From contig NZ_JAHPZX010000011.1 in NCBI RefSeq assembly GCF_021325795.1, positions 62,001-126,000 on the forward strand: DNA of 64,000 nucleotides. The letters run 5' to 3'. Position 1 is the first letter of the stretch; the number at the start of each line of letters is the position of its first letter. The notes beneath the pieces are model-generated. The model saw only the letters and a list, made by a program, of their open reading frames with translations. It did not search any database and had not been told where the DNA came from. Made by a program: the position numbers and the translations under genes. Source of the DNA: Bordetella sp. LUAb4. Lineage in GTDB: Bacteria > Pseudomonadota > Gammaproteobacteria > Burkholderiales > Burkholderiaceae_B. Positions 47,849 to 56,381 of this stretch are shown one piece after another.

Positions 47849-49957
47849 ATGATGCAGGGGACAAGAATTCAACGCGCGATGGCAGCCAGGGGGTGGCGTG
47901 CCGTCGCATTGGCGGCCAGCCTGGCGCTGGCGCTGGGGGCCTGTTCGGACGACGACTCGTCATCCAGTGGTAACAACCTGGCCCTGACGGGTCGCGTGGA
48001 AAGCAGCGCCAGCCCGCTGGCGAATTACCGGGTGGCCCTCTATGGCAGTTTCCCCGGCGAAGAAGGCGCGTGGAGCCAATTGGGTAGCGGCACCACGGGC
48101 AGCGACGGCGTTTTCACCATTGCCTATTCCCTGTCCGAAAGCCGCAAGGCGGAAAAGCCGGTGCTGTTCGTCCAGGCGACGTCGGGATCGGCCATGCTGG
48201 CCAGCGCCATCAGCACCGACAATGGCGTGCCAGACGGCGCCATCGTGGTGAACGATCGCACCACCGTGGCCACGGGCAATGCCTATGCGCAATTCATCAG
48301 CGCCGCGGGCATCGCGGGCGACGCTGTCGGTATGCGCAACGCCGCGCTGATGGCCGCCAACCTGGCGGATCCACGGTCCGGCACCATAGGCACGGCGCTG
48401 GCCCAATCTCCCAATGGCGACGAAAACTCGACCCAGGCCACCTTCAATTCCCTGGCCAACGTGGTCGCCGCCTGCGTCGCCAGCCAGGGCGACTGCGCCA
48501 AGCTCTTCGCCGCGGCCACCCCCAGGGGCGGCAAGCCGCCGGCCAATGTGCTGCAGGCCCTGTCGAACCTGGTGAAGAACCCTTCGTATCCGGGCTATCC
48601 GGACGATAACGCCGACCCGATATTCCGCCTGGCGCAGGGCTCACCGGCTCATTATCTGGGACTGAGCGCGCGCCCCACCAACTGGCTCCTATTCCTGAAA
48701 ACCACCGGCGGCGCCTTCAGCACGCAAAGCCCGACCAATTACGTCAATGGCGTCGGCAACATCGCTTTCGACGCCCAAGGCTACGCCTGGGCCAACGACA
48801 ACTATGAGCCGCAATACGCCGGCCAATACACCTGCGCCGGCCTACGACTGCTGAAGTTCTCGCCCTCGGGGCAGGTGGTGGCCGGTTCGCCCTACTATGG
48901 CGGCGGTCTCAGCGGTGCCGGCTTCGGCATCACGCTGGATCCCACCGGCAACATCTGGACCGGCAATTTCGGTTTCGAGGACCCGCCTTGCATCGGCACG
49001 TCCAAGCAAGCGCCGCACAATAGCGTGTCGGCCTTCCAACCCGACGGCACCCCCATCTCGCCCAGCACCGGCTACACCCAAGGCAAGATTTCATGGCCAC
49101 AAGGCACGACGTCGGATCGCGCGGGCAACATCTGGCTGGCCAATTGCGGCAACGACTCGGTGACCAAGATTCCCCATGGCGATCCGACACAGGCCATCAA
49201 CATCCCGCTGGCGGCGCTGGCGCCCGGTGCATTGCCCAATCTCAAGCCTTTCGGCGCGGTGGTCGACCTGGACGGCAATGTGTGGATCACCACCAACCGG
49301 GGCAACACCATGGTGGTACTGTCACCCGACGGCGCCATCATCGACACGCTGACCAATGCGGGTGCCGATCCGGCCCACCCGCTGATCAGCCACCCGATCG
49401 GCAATGCCGCCGACAGCAAGGGCAATGTCTGGATCGCCAATTCGGACTGGCTGGACGCCCCCTGCCCCGACCGCAGCATGGTAGGCCCGGCCAAGAATCC
49501 CTCGATCACGATGTACCAGCGTGACAACCGCCAGCCTTATCCGGGCTCGCCCTTCACGGGCGGCGGCTTGACCGTGCCTTGGGGCATTTCGGTGGACGGC
49601 AACGATACGGTGTGGGTGTTCAACTTCGGGCCGGACGCTGTCGGCGTGACGCCGACCACGCAACTGACCGGCGTCAGCCGTTTCTGCGGGACGGACACCA
49701 GCAAATGTCCCGCGGGCATGAAGACGGGCGATCCCATTTCGCCCGCCACCGGCTACACCAGCAATGCGCTGGAGCGCATCACCGGTGGCCAGATCGATCG
49801 CTCGGGCAACCTGTGGTTGATGAACAACTGGAAGCAGAACCCGAATCCTGACCTCAACCCGGGTGCCAACTCCATGACGATCGTCGTCGGGGCGGCCGGA
49901 CCGCTGAACACGCCGGTGATCGGGCCGCCAGTGCCGCTGGCATCGGCGGCACCTTGA
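47849..49957 (+). CDS. NHL-repeat (beta-propeller) lipoprotein
   Basis: 702 aa from the ATG at 47849, with GAGGA 7 nt upstream; a second ATG follows directly. The lipobox is LALGAC, then a Ser/Asp-rich linker (DDDSSSSG). Residues ~45-140 look like a carboxypeptidase-regulatory-type beta sandwich (LTGRVESSASPLANYRVALYG). The C-terminal half carries several propeller blades with the repeated GN(I/V/L)W(L/I) core: GNIWTGN, GNIWLAN, GNVWITT, GNVWIAN, GNLWLMN. Surface or periplasmic; ligand or enzyme activity unknown. A virginiamycin B lyase-like fold is possible. Confidence 0.85.
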   Translation: MMQGTRIQRAMAARGWRAVALAASLALALGACSDDDSSSSGNNLALTGRVESSASPLANYRVALYGSFPGEEGAWSQLGSGTTGSDGVFTIAYSLSESRKAEKPVLFVQATSGSAMLASAISTDNGVPDGAIVVNDRTTVATGNAYAQFISAAGIAGDAVGMRNAALMAANLADPRSGTIGTALAQSPNGDENSTQATFNSLANVVAACVASQGDCAKLFAAATPRGGKPPANVLQALSNLVKNPSYPGYPDDNADPIFRLAQGSPAHYLGLSARPTNWLLFLKTTGGAFSTQSPTNYVNGVGNIAFDAQGYAWANDNYEPQYAGQYTCAGLRLLKFSPSGQVVAGSPYYGGGLSGAGFGITLDPTGNIWTGNFGFEDPPCIGTSKQAPHNSVSAFQPDGTPISPSTGYTQGKISWPQGTTSDRAGNIWLANCGNDSVTKIPHGDPTQAINIPLAALAPGALPNLKPFGAVVDLDGNVWITTNRGNTMVVLSPDGAIIDTLTNAGADPAHPLISHPIGNAADSKGNVWIANSDWLDAPCPDRSMVGPAKNPSITMYQRDNRQPYPGSPFTGGGLTVPWGISVDGNDTVWVFNFGPDAVGVTPTTQLTGVSRFCGTDTSKCPAGMKTGDPISPATGYTSNALERITGGQIDRSGNLWLMNNWKQNPNPDLNPGANSMTIVVGAAGPLNTPVIGPPVPLASAAP

Positions 49958-49966
49958 ACAGGCGGA

Positions 49967-51193
49967 CTACAGCAGATCGTCCAGCAGATCCGGGCCGAAG
50001 ACTTCGCGGTGCACGCGGGTGGACGGCACGCCCGCCTCCAGCAGCGCCGCGCGTTGCGCCTGCATGAAAGGCAACGGACCGCACAGATAGAAGTCCGTCT
50101 CGGCGAACTCGCCGGCGTCCAGCATGGCGGCAAGGTTCATACGGCCGGCATGCGTCGTGGCACCGGCCAAGGGCGCGTCGCGTTGCGCCGCTGTTTCCGG
50201 GAAGGACTCCAGGAAATAGTGGGCGCTGAATGCCGACATCCGCTTGCCGGCGTCGGCCACGTCGTCCACATGTGCCAGGCGCGCGGCATCGCGTGCCGCA
50301 TGCGCGAACACCACCGGCCGCGCCGGATTGCGCTGCGCCATGGTGTTCAGCACGGAAATCATGGGTGTGATGCCGACACCGGCCGACAGCAACACGATGG
50401 GCGACTTGCCATCCAGGGCAGGCGCGAAGTCGCCATAGGGACGGCTGACCATCAACACGTCACCGACCTTGGCGTTGTCGTGCAGCCAATTCGACACGAC
50501 GCCCGCGGGGGTGTCCGCACCCGCTACCTCACGCTTGACGGAAATCCGCCAATTGCTGCCGTTGGGCGCATCGGACAGGCTGTACTGCCGCTGCTGGAAC
50601 ACGCCAGGGCTCAGCTCGACCACCACTGACACATACTGGCCAGGCTGGAAATCCGGCAGTACCGTGCCGTCCGTGCTGGCCAGGGTCAATGCGACGATCT
50701 CACTGCCTTGCGCACAGCGCTCCGTGATGCGCAGCGGCAGGCGATGATCCGGTCCGGCGTTGCTGCGCTCGTACAGACGGCCTTCGGCCGCGATCAATTC
50801 ACCGGCCAGCAGCCAATAGGCTTCATCCCAGGCCGCCATCAGGTCCGGCGTGGCCGCATCGCCCAACACCTGCTTGATGGCGCCCAGCAGGTGGCGCCCC
50901 ACGATGGTGTAGTGCGAAGGCTTCAGGCCCACCGCCGCGTGCTTGTGCACGATACGGTCCAACACGGGTGCCAGCACGTCGGCACGGTCGTAATTGGCGG
51001 CATAGGCGAACACCGCGGAAGCCAGCGATTGCTGCTGCGCCCCGCTGGCCTGATTACCCATGTTGAACAGGTTCGTCAGGTCCGGACGGTCAGCGAACAT
51101 ATTGCTGTAGAACGTCTTGGTGATCGCCAGGCCATGCTCACGCAATACGGGAACGCTGGCATCGATATACGGCCGGGACTTCTGCGACAACAT
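49967..51193 (-). CDS. hmp: Flavohaemoglobin, nitric oxide dioxygenase Hmp
   Basis: A 408-aa protein converting NO to nitrate with NADPH and oxygen. The globin domain spans about residues 1-138, with proximal His in HKHAAVGLKPSHY. The FAD domain has RQYSLSD and the NAD domain GVGITPMISVL and YLCGPLPFM. It is divergent from nsrR; two inverted repeats lie between them. The ATG has AGGAG 7 nt upstream. Confidence 0.97.
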   Translation of the reverse strand: MLSQKSRPYIDASVPVLREHGLAITKTFYSNMFADRPDLTNLFNMGNQASGAQQQSLASAVFAYAANYDRADVLAPVLDRIVHKHAAVGLKPSHYTIVGRHLLGAIKQVLGDAATPDLMAAWDEAYWLLAGELIAAEGRLYERSNAGPDHRLPLRITERCAQGSEIVALTLASTDGTVLPDFQPGQYVSVVVELSPGVFQQRQYSLSDAPNGSNWRISVKREVAGADTPAGVVSNWLHDNAKVGDVLMVSRPYGDFAPALDGKSPIVLLSAGVGITPMISVLNTMAQRNPARPVVFAHAARDAARLAHVDDVADAGKRMSAFSAHYFLESFPETAAQRDAPLAGATTHAGRMNLAAMLDAGEFAETDFYLCGPLPFMQAQRAALLEAGVPSTRVHREVFGPDLLDDLL

Positions 51194-51204
51194 GGTGAAC
51201 TCCT

Positions 51205-51229
51205 AAAGATATATTCGTTATGCAACTTT
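51205..51229. promoter_or_regulatory. Imperfect NsrR-type site next to hmp
   Basis: AAAGATATAT-N5-ATGCAACTTT is an imperfect copy of the palindrome at 51367-51401. It lies 12 bp upstream of the hmp start, where repressor binding would block transcription or its start. Confidence 0.6.
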
Positions 51230-51366
51230 AAGGATGAACCGCAAGAAGGCGGTCCGCTACCGGCACCTTGGCATGATGGCCACTGACGCCGTCGGACAGC
51301 AGGACGCTGCAGGGCCTTGTATCCAGTATCGACAGGCCCCGGCGTTTTCCGCTGTCGTAGCCATTC

Positions 51367-51401
51367 TATTTTAAGTTGCATCACGAATGCAACTTAAAAT
51401 A
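51367..51401. promoter_or_regulatory. Perfect NsrR-type operator palindrome
   Basis: Fifteen-bp arms (TATTTTAAGTTGCAT and its exact complement) flank a 5-nt spacer. The AAGTTGCAT...ATGCAACTT core resembles known NsrR boxes. It lies 124 bp upstream of nsrR and 174 bp upstream of hmp, consistent with NO-relieved repression of hmp and autoregulation. Confidence 0.8.
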
Positions 51402-51524
51402 GGTACTCGTCGTCCCACATGCTAGACTTTTGACCAACGTCAAACTTGTCTGGTACCCCGCCGGCGCCGCTCAGGCCAGGCGTTTCAGTCCTACTCGAGC
51501 CATCAACCACCACGCGCCCTCTCC

Positions 51525-52067
51525 ATGCGGCTTACCGATTACACGGACTACAGTCTGCGCGCGCTGATCTACGTGGCGGCGCACCCCGACGAACCCGTCA
51601 CCATCCAGCATATTGCCGATGCCTACGGCATCCCGCGCAACCATCTGATCAAGATCGTGCAGAAGCTGGGCCAGGCGGGCTTTCTGCACACCACGCGCGG
51701 CCGGACCGGCGGCCTGCGGCTGGGCCGGGAACCCAGGGACATCAATATCGGCGAAGTGGTCAGGACCACCGAAAGCGACTTCGCCATGGTCGAGTGCTTC
51801 CATGACGACAACCGCTGCGTCATCACCCGCGCCTGTGTACTGAAGAACGTATTGCAACGCGCCCTGCGGGCCTGGTTCGAGGTACTGGATGGGGTCACCC
51901 TGCAGGACCTGGTCGACAAACCCGCCGCGCTGAACCGGGCGTTCTCCCAAGCTTTGTCGCTGGTGGATGTCCGTGATGAATTGCGTGAGGCCGCGGCGGC
52001 AACGGCGGCCGCCAAAGGCAGCAAGCCGGCCCGCCGGGTCCGCGTGCCCCGTCAGACCGGAACTTGA
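51525..52067 (+). CDS. nsrR: Rrf2-family NO-sensing repressor NsrR
   Basis: A 180-aa protein with the Rrf2 winged helix (MRLTDYTDYSLRALIYVA, IADAYGIPRNHLIKIVQKL) and Fe-S cysteines in the C-terminal part (ECFHDDNRCVITRACVLKN), as in NsrR. The tail is Ala/Lys/Arg-rich. It is divergent from hmp with NsrR-like sites between. Its last 16 nt overlap the convergent DUF4387 gene. Confidence 0.95.
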   Translation: MRLTDYTDYSLRALIYVAAHPDEPVTIQHIADAYGIPRNHLIKIVQKLGQAGFLHTTRGRTGGLRLGREPRDINIGEVVRTTESDFAMVECFHDDNRCVITRACVLKNVLQRALRAWFEVLDGVTLQDLVDKPAALNRAFSQALSLVDVRDELREAAAATAAAKGSKPARRVRVPRQTGT

Positions 52068-52390
52068 ATCCGGGTCAGCGGCACATGCTGCTGGCAGCCG
52101 TACACGTCGCGGTCCTGCAGATCGCCGGAGCTGACCGGCCGCTTGATGGTGATCTTGAAAGCACGCGCCGCGTCGAACGGTGTGCAGACCAGCACCTCGA
52201 CCGGCGGTATGGCAAAGGCCCGTGCCACGTTCTCGACGTTGATCACACCGCTGTTCTTCACGTGCAGATAAGGCGCGTCCGCGTCGAACATAATGTCGAA
52301 GGTCAGGTCGAAGGGACCCGAATTCTTGCTGCGGATGACCTTGGCGTAGGCCGTCATCGGCTGGGTCTTGCTGGAGGTCGATTCAGCCAT
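52052..52390 (-). CDS. DUF4387-family protein
   Basis: 112 aa from the ATG at 52390, which starts 2 nt after the AtuA-like gene stop. The family pattern is AYAKVIRSKNSGPFDLTFDIMF and a C-terminal HVPLTRIQVP. DUF4387 and DUF1446/AtuA proteins are usually encoded together or fused. Biochemical function not established to my knowledge. Confidence 0.9.
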   Translation of the reverse strand: MAESTSSKTQPMTAYAKVIRSKNSGPFDLTFDIMFDADAPYLHVKNSGVINVENVARAFAIPPVEVLVCTPFDAARAFKITIKRPVSSGDLQDRDVYGCQQHVPLTRIQVPV

Positions 52391-52392
52391 GA

Positions 52393-53757
52393 TCAATTCC
52401 GGATGTTCTCGTAATGGATGGGGAAGCACTCCGTGGCATCCGCCACGGGCATCAGGTGGTAGACGGAAAAGCGGTAGGCCGGGCCGACGGGTACGCCGAA
52501 AGGCGAAAAGGGATACGCCATATTGCCCGCCGTCGTCAGGATGCCGGGATAGTCGGCGTGCTGCAGGACGCCGCGCGTGAACATGGCCACCGCGGTGGCG
52601 GTGTCCTGGTCCGGTCCCACGGCGTCGATGACCAGGCCGATTTCCTTGGGCACATGATCGAGATCCGGCTCCAGGTCGCCCATCACGCCGTTCTTGCCGT
52701 ATTGGCGGAACAGCAGGCTGATGTTGTTTTCCTTCAGGCCGAAGCGTTCCTCGGCGCGCTCGCGGGCGTGCTCCAGCACGTGGTCCAGTTGATTGATCAT
52801 GACCGCATCGCGAATGCCGACCACGACGATGCTGCGGTAGCCCAATTGCTCGGCCCCTTCCAGCTTGACCCGATAATTGGCGTCATGGATGTAGCGGCTG
52901 CCGCGTACCTGCACGATGCGCGGGTTGACCTGCTCGAAGGTGGCATGGGTCAGGTCATTGATGCCGCCCGGACCCGCCTGCAGGAAAGGATCGCTGCGCT
53001 CGTACAGCGAGTGTCCGGCCACGGAAACCGTAGTGCAGCGGCTGTCCGGATTGCCGGGCTCCACTTCGAAGTGATCTTCGCGCACGCGCCCTATCATGGG
53101 TTCGCCCAGGTCGTAAGGCACTGCCGACAGGCCCGCGCATTCCAGGATCTTGCCGCAATGCAGCGACAGGCCCGGATCGAAACCCCGCAGCACCGGCATG
53201 GCCGCGAAGACCGCATCGTCGCAGGCACGGCCGGCGATGATCACTTCGGCCCCCGCCTCCAGCGCGCGCATGAAGGGCTCCATGCCCATCTGCGCCACGA
53301 TGGGGCCGGCGGCGTCGACCATCCGCGCGGTCAGGCCGCTGTCCGGCCCCAGCCCTTCCAGCGGGCCGTGGGTGGCGATTTTTTCCTTCAGGTACTTCTT
53401 GTCGATCTCGGCGCTGATGATGGCCAGCTTGAACGACAGCTTCTGTTCCGCCGCCACCTCGCGCACCATGCGGATCATCAGCTCCAAGGTGGCATTCGAG
53501 CCGTTGGTGATGGCTGAACCAATCAGCAGCGGAATCTTGGCGGCGCGCGCGGCCGCCAGCATCACTGCCAGGTCGCGCCGATAGGCCGACAGCGGCAGGA
53601 AGGCCTTGTCCGCGCCGTGATAATACGGACCCATGTCGGTGGATCCCGCGTCCTGCCCGATGAAGTCGGGGTTGGCTTGCATGGCGCGCTTGAAGGACGC
53701 CAGGTTATAGCCGCTGCCCATCGAGCCCGATGGCGCCACGCCGGTTACTTGTTTCAT
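52393..53757 (-). CDS. AtuA/DUF1446-family protein
   Basis: A 454-aa protein of the acyclic terpene utilisation AtuA family. Recognisable parts are NPDFIGQDAGSTDMGPYYHG, LIGSAITNGSNATLELM and AEVIIAGRACDDAVF. Members occur in terpenoid and unusual acid catabolism; the reaction is unclear. It lies between a Bug-type binding protein (upstream) and DUF4387, forming a three-gene unit. Confidence 0.9.
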   Translation of the reverse strand: MKQVTGVAPSGSMGSGYNLASFKRAMQANPDFIGQDAGSTDMGPYYHGADKAFLPLSAYRRDLAVMLAAARAAKIPLLIGSAITNGSNATLELMIRMVREVAAEQKLSFKLAIISAEIDKKYLKEKIATHGPLEGLGPDSGLTARMVDAAGPIVAQMGMEPFMRALEAGAEVIIAGRACDDAVFAAMPVLRGFDPGLSLHCGKILECAGLSAVPYDLGEPMIGRVREDHFEVEPGNPDSRCTTVSVAGHSLYERSDPFLQAGPGGINDLTHATFEQVNPRIVQVRGSRYIHDANYRVKLEGAEQLGYRSIVVVGIRDAVMINQLDHVLEHARERAEERFGLKENNISLLFRQYGKNGVMGDLEPDLDHVPKEIGLVIDAVGPDQDTATAVAMFTRGVLQHADYPGILTTAGNMAYPFSPFGVPVGPAYRFSVYHLMPVADATECFPIHYENIRN

Positions 53758-53890
53758 CTTCCGTCCTGCCTGAGGTGAGTTCGTCTTGCTGAAAATGCTT
53801 GCTGGATGTGCTTGCTGGAATACTTTGCTGGCGCCGGTGTCCGTCCTTGGCAGCGGCCGCGACGGGTGCCGTGGCGCCTGCCTGAACGTG

Positions 53891-54922
53891 CTACTTGGAA
53901 CTCGAGGCCAGGTTGACCGTCTTGGCCAGGTCGGCCCAGCGGTGCGCGTCAGCGGCCATCATGGCCTGGAACGACGCCACGGAACCGCCCTTGATCTCCA
54001 TGTTGTTATCGGCCATGAGCTTCTTGAAATCCCCGTTCGCCATCACGCCATCGACCAGGCTGGCCAGCTTCTGCACCCGGTCGGCCGGCGTGCCCTTGGG
54101 TGCCATCAGGCCTATCCATACCGACGCCTGGACGTCGGGGTAACCCAGTTCCGCGAAGGTCGGCACGTCGGGCAAGCTGGACAGCCGCTGCTTGGCGGCC
54201 ACCGCCAGCGGGCGCACCATGCCGGATTGCGTCAGCGGCTTGGCCGACCCCACGAAGGTGAACATCAGCGGCACCTGGCCACCGGCCAGGTCCTGCAAGG
54301 CCGGCGCGGCACCGCGATACGGCACGTGGGTGAAATGCGTATCCATCTTCTGCGCCAGCAGTTCCAGAGCCAGGTGGGAAATGCTGCCCGTGCCGGTGGA
54401 GGCGAACTGCAGCGACCCACTACCTTGGCCTTGACCTTGGCCTTCCTTCACGGCCTTCGCCACATCGGCGAACGTCTTGTACGGCGACTTGGCGCTGGCG
54501 TAGAGCACGGCCGTCTGGTCCACCAGATGCACGATGGGCACCAGGTCGGTCTGGGGGTTGTAGGACATATCCTTGTAGACCAGCGGCGCGATGGTGACCT
54601 GGCCGTTGCTGGCCAGCAGCAGGGTATTGCCATCAGCCGGGGCCTTGGCCACTTTGTTGGCACCGATCAGGCCGCCGGCGCCGCCGACGTTCTCGATGAT
54701 CATGGTCTGGCCGGAGGCTTTCTCGAACATCTGTGCGAGAGGCCGGCCCACGGCGTCCAGCGAACCGCCGGCGGGATAAGGCGTGATCAGCGTGATCGGC
54801 CGGTCGGGGAAGGTCCCCGCGGCCAGGGACGGCGCGGGCGCCGCCACCAGCGCCGTGGCGATGGCCGCGACCGTGGAGGCGGCAGCCAGCCGCCGGCGGA
54901 TGTGCGTGTATGCGAGCTTCAT
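53891..54922 (-). CDS. Bug-family tripartite tricarboxylate transporter binding protein
   Basis: 343 aa from the ATG at 54922 with a Sec signal peptide (about residues 1-34, ending SLAA). Bug landmarks are FPDRPITLITPYPAGGSLDAVGRP, IIENVGGAGGLIGANKVA and VPTFAELGYPDVQASVWIG. Bug proteins bind carboxylates or related small ligands and are hugely expanded in Bordetella. No TctAB membrane genes are adjacent. It is the first gene of the AtuA/DUF4387 unit. Confidence 0.95.
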   Translation of the reverse strand: MKLAYTHIRRRLAAASTVAAIATALVAAPAPSLAAGTFPDRPITLITPYPAGGSLDAVGRPLAQMFEKASGQTMIIENVGGAGGLIGANKVAKAPADGNTLLLASNGQVTIAPLVYKDMSYNPQTDLVPIVHLVDQTAVLYASAKSPYKTFADVAKAVKEGQGQGQGSGSLQFASTGTGSISHLALELLAQKMDTHFTHVPYRGAAPALQDLAGGQVPLMFTFVGSAKPLTQSGMVRPLAVAAKQRLSSLPDVPTFAELGYPDVQASVWIGLMAPKGTPADRVQKLASLVDGVMANGDFKKLMADNNMEIKGGSVASFQAMMAADAHRWADLAKTVNLASSSK

Positions 54923-55252
54923 TACCTGACCCCTTGTCTGATTGCGGGCGCCTCTGCGGGCATCCCGTCCGTCCTTGTCTGACGGCTGTAAAAATTCTAG
55001 GGAGAGGCTGCGGGAAAGTCGTATTCCGTTATGGAAAAAGTCCATAACATGACGTTATGAAGCGCGAAAACACGGGCTCTACGGGAAGGTAGGAGGCGAC
55101 TACGGGTTTACGCTCAGGCGCGGGCAATTCCCTTGCGTTTGGCCCCTTGGCACGAAGCATCGAGCCCTTCGGTTGAGCTTCGTGCCCTGCCATCCTCCTG
55201 ATCACGTACTAACGCGGCGCTTTCGGGGTCAGCACCCCTGCTCCACGTCGAT
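54923..55252. other. Intergenic region between LysR and the Bug operon
   Basis: These 330 bp contain a clear palindrome at 55028-55048 about 105 bp upstream of the Bug gene start. The rest (55060-55250) shows no gene and no terminator with a T-run. Confidence 0.65.
55028..55048. promoter_or_regulatory. Likely LysR operator upstream of the Bug operon
   Basis: A perfect 8-5-8 inverted repeat, GTTATGGA-AAAAG-TCCATAAC, contains the T-N11-A pattern of LysR sites. A half-site-like CGTTATG follows at 55053. The adjacent LysR gene is the probable ligand-responsive regulator. Confidence 0.65.
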
Positions 55253-56149
55253 TCAGACCGGGACCAGCAACGGGTGCCGCAACGCCTGCACTTCGTCGAC
55301 GAAGGCTTGCACCATGGCGGACAGCGGCTCGTGGCGCGGATAGCCGATGCGCACTTGCAGGTCGATGGTAGGCGTCAGCTCACGCACATGCAGGTCCGGC
55401 CACGCGCCGCCCATCTGCGCCAGCTCGTCGACCAGCGCGATCCCCAGGCCCTGATGCACCATGGCGCAAGCCACGTGAGTCTGCATCACCTCGGCCACCC
55501 ACCGCGGCGCGATGCGGGCGCCGTCGTACAGACGGCCGATGGCATGCGCCAAAGGCGTCTCGGCGCCGTAGCCGATGATGCGTTCGTTTTTCAGGTCGGT
55601 GACGCGCAGGCGCTTGCGGTCGGCCAGCTTGTGCTCCGGCGGCAGTACCGCCACCACCCGGTTACGGAACAGCTTGTGCACCTGGATGCGGGGATGCTGC
55701 ACCGGCACCATGGCGACCAGCACATCGGCACGCTGGGTCAGCACCGAATCGATCAGGGTATCCGCCAGCATGCCTTCCAGCGTCACCTGCACGTCGGGGA
55801 AACGCTGCGAGAATTTCGCGATGGCCATGGGCATCAGGGCATAAGCCAGGCTGGGGCTGCAGGCCACGCGCAGCACGCCGCCGGTCTGGTTGGCCATGTC
55901 GCTGGCCAGGCCGTTGATGCGCTGCACGCCTTGGTATAGCACCTCGACCTCGTTGAACAGCTTGTGGGCTTCCGGGGTGGGATGAAGACGGCCGCGCAGC
56001 CGTTGGAACAGGACAAAGCCCAGCCGCGATTCGGTGTAGGAAATCAGCCGGCTGACGGCCGGTTGCGAAACATGCAGCAGTTGCGCGGCGCCGCTGACCG
56101 AGCCGGCCAGCATCACTGCGCGAAACACTTCGATCTGACGCAAATTCAT
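55253..56149 (-). CDS. LysR-family transcriptional regulator
   Basis: A 298-aa protein with an N-terminal helix-turn-helix (MNLRQIEVFRAVMLAGSVSG, AAQLLHVSQPAVSRLISYTE) and a substrate domain. It lies upstream of and co-directional with the Bug/AtuA/DUF4387 genes and is likely their regulator through the palindrome at 55028-55048. Confidence 0.95.
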   Translation of the reverse strand: MNLRQIEVFRAVMLAGSVSGAAQLLHVSQPAVSRLISYTESRLGFVLFQRLRGRLHPTPEAHKLFNEVEVLYQGVQRINGLASDMANQTGGVLRVACSPSLAYALMPMAIAKFSQRFPDVQVTLEGMLADTLIDSVLTQRADVLVAMVPVQHPRIQVHKLFRNRVVAVLPPEHKLADRKRLRVTDLKNERIIGYGAETPLAHAIGRLYDGARIAPRWVAEVMQTHVACAMVHQGLGIALVDELAQMGGAWPDLHVRELTPTIDLQVRIGYPRHEPLSAMVQAFVDEVQALRHPLLVPV

Positions 56150-56381
56150 CGTGATCCCACGGCGCCCTGTTCCCGTGCGCCCCCCTGCGCCGGCCCTCCG
56201 TCCGGCCGGTCCGACATGCCGGTACCGTCCGGCCGGGTGAGTTCACCATGAAGATGCAAGGCTGTCACTACTGGGATTCCCGGGAAGACGCGCCAGCAAG
56301 GGGTCGCGATAGCCGCTCCAGATCAGCCTGATGAGACAGCGGATTCCGCGCAAGGCCGCCCACGAATCCGTCGGCTCCGTT

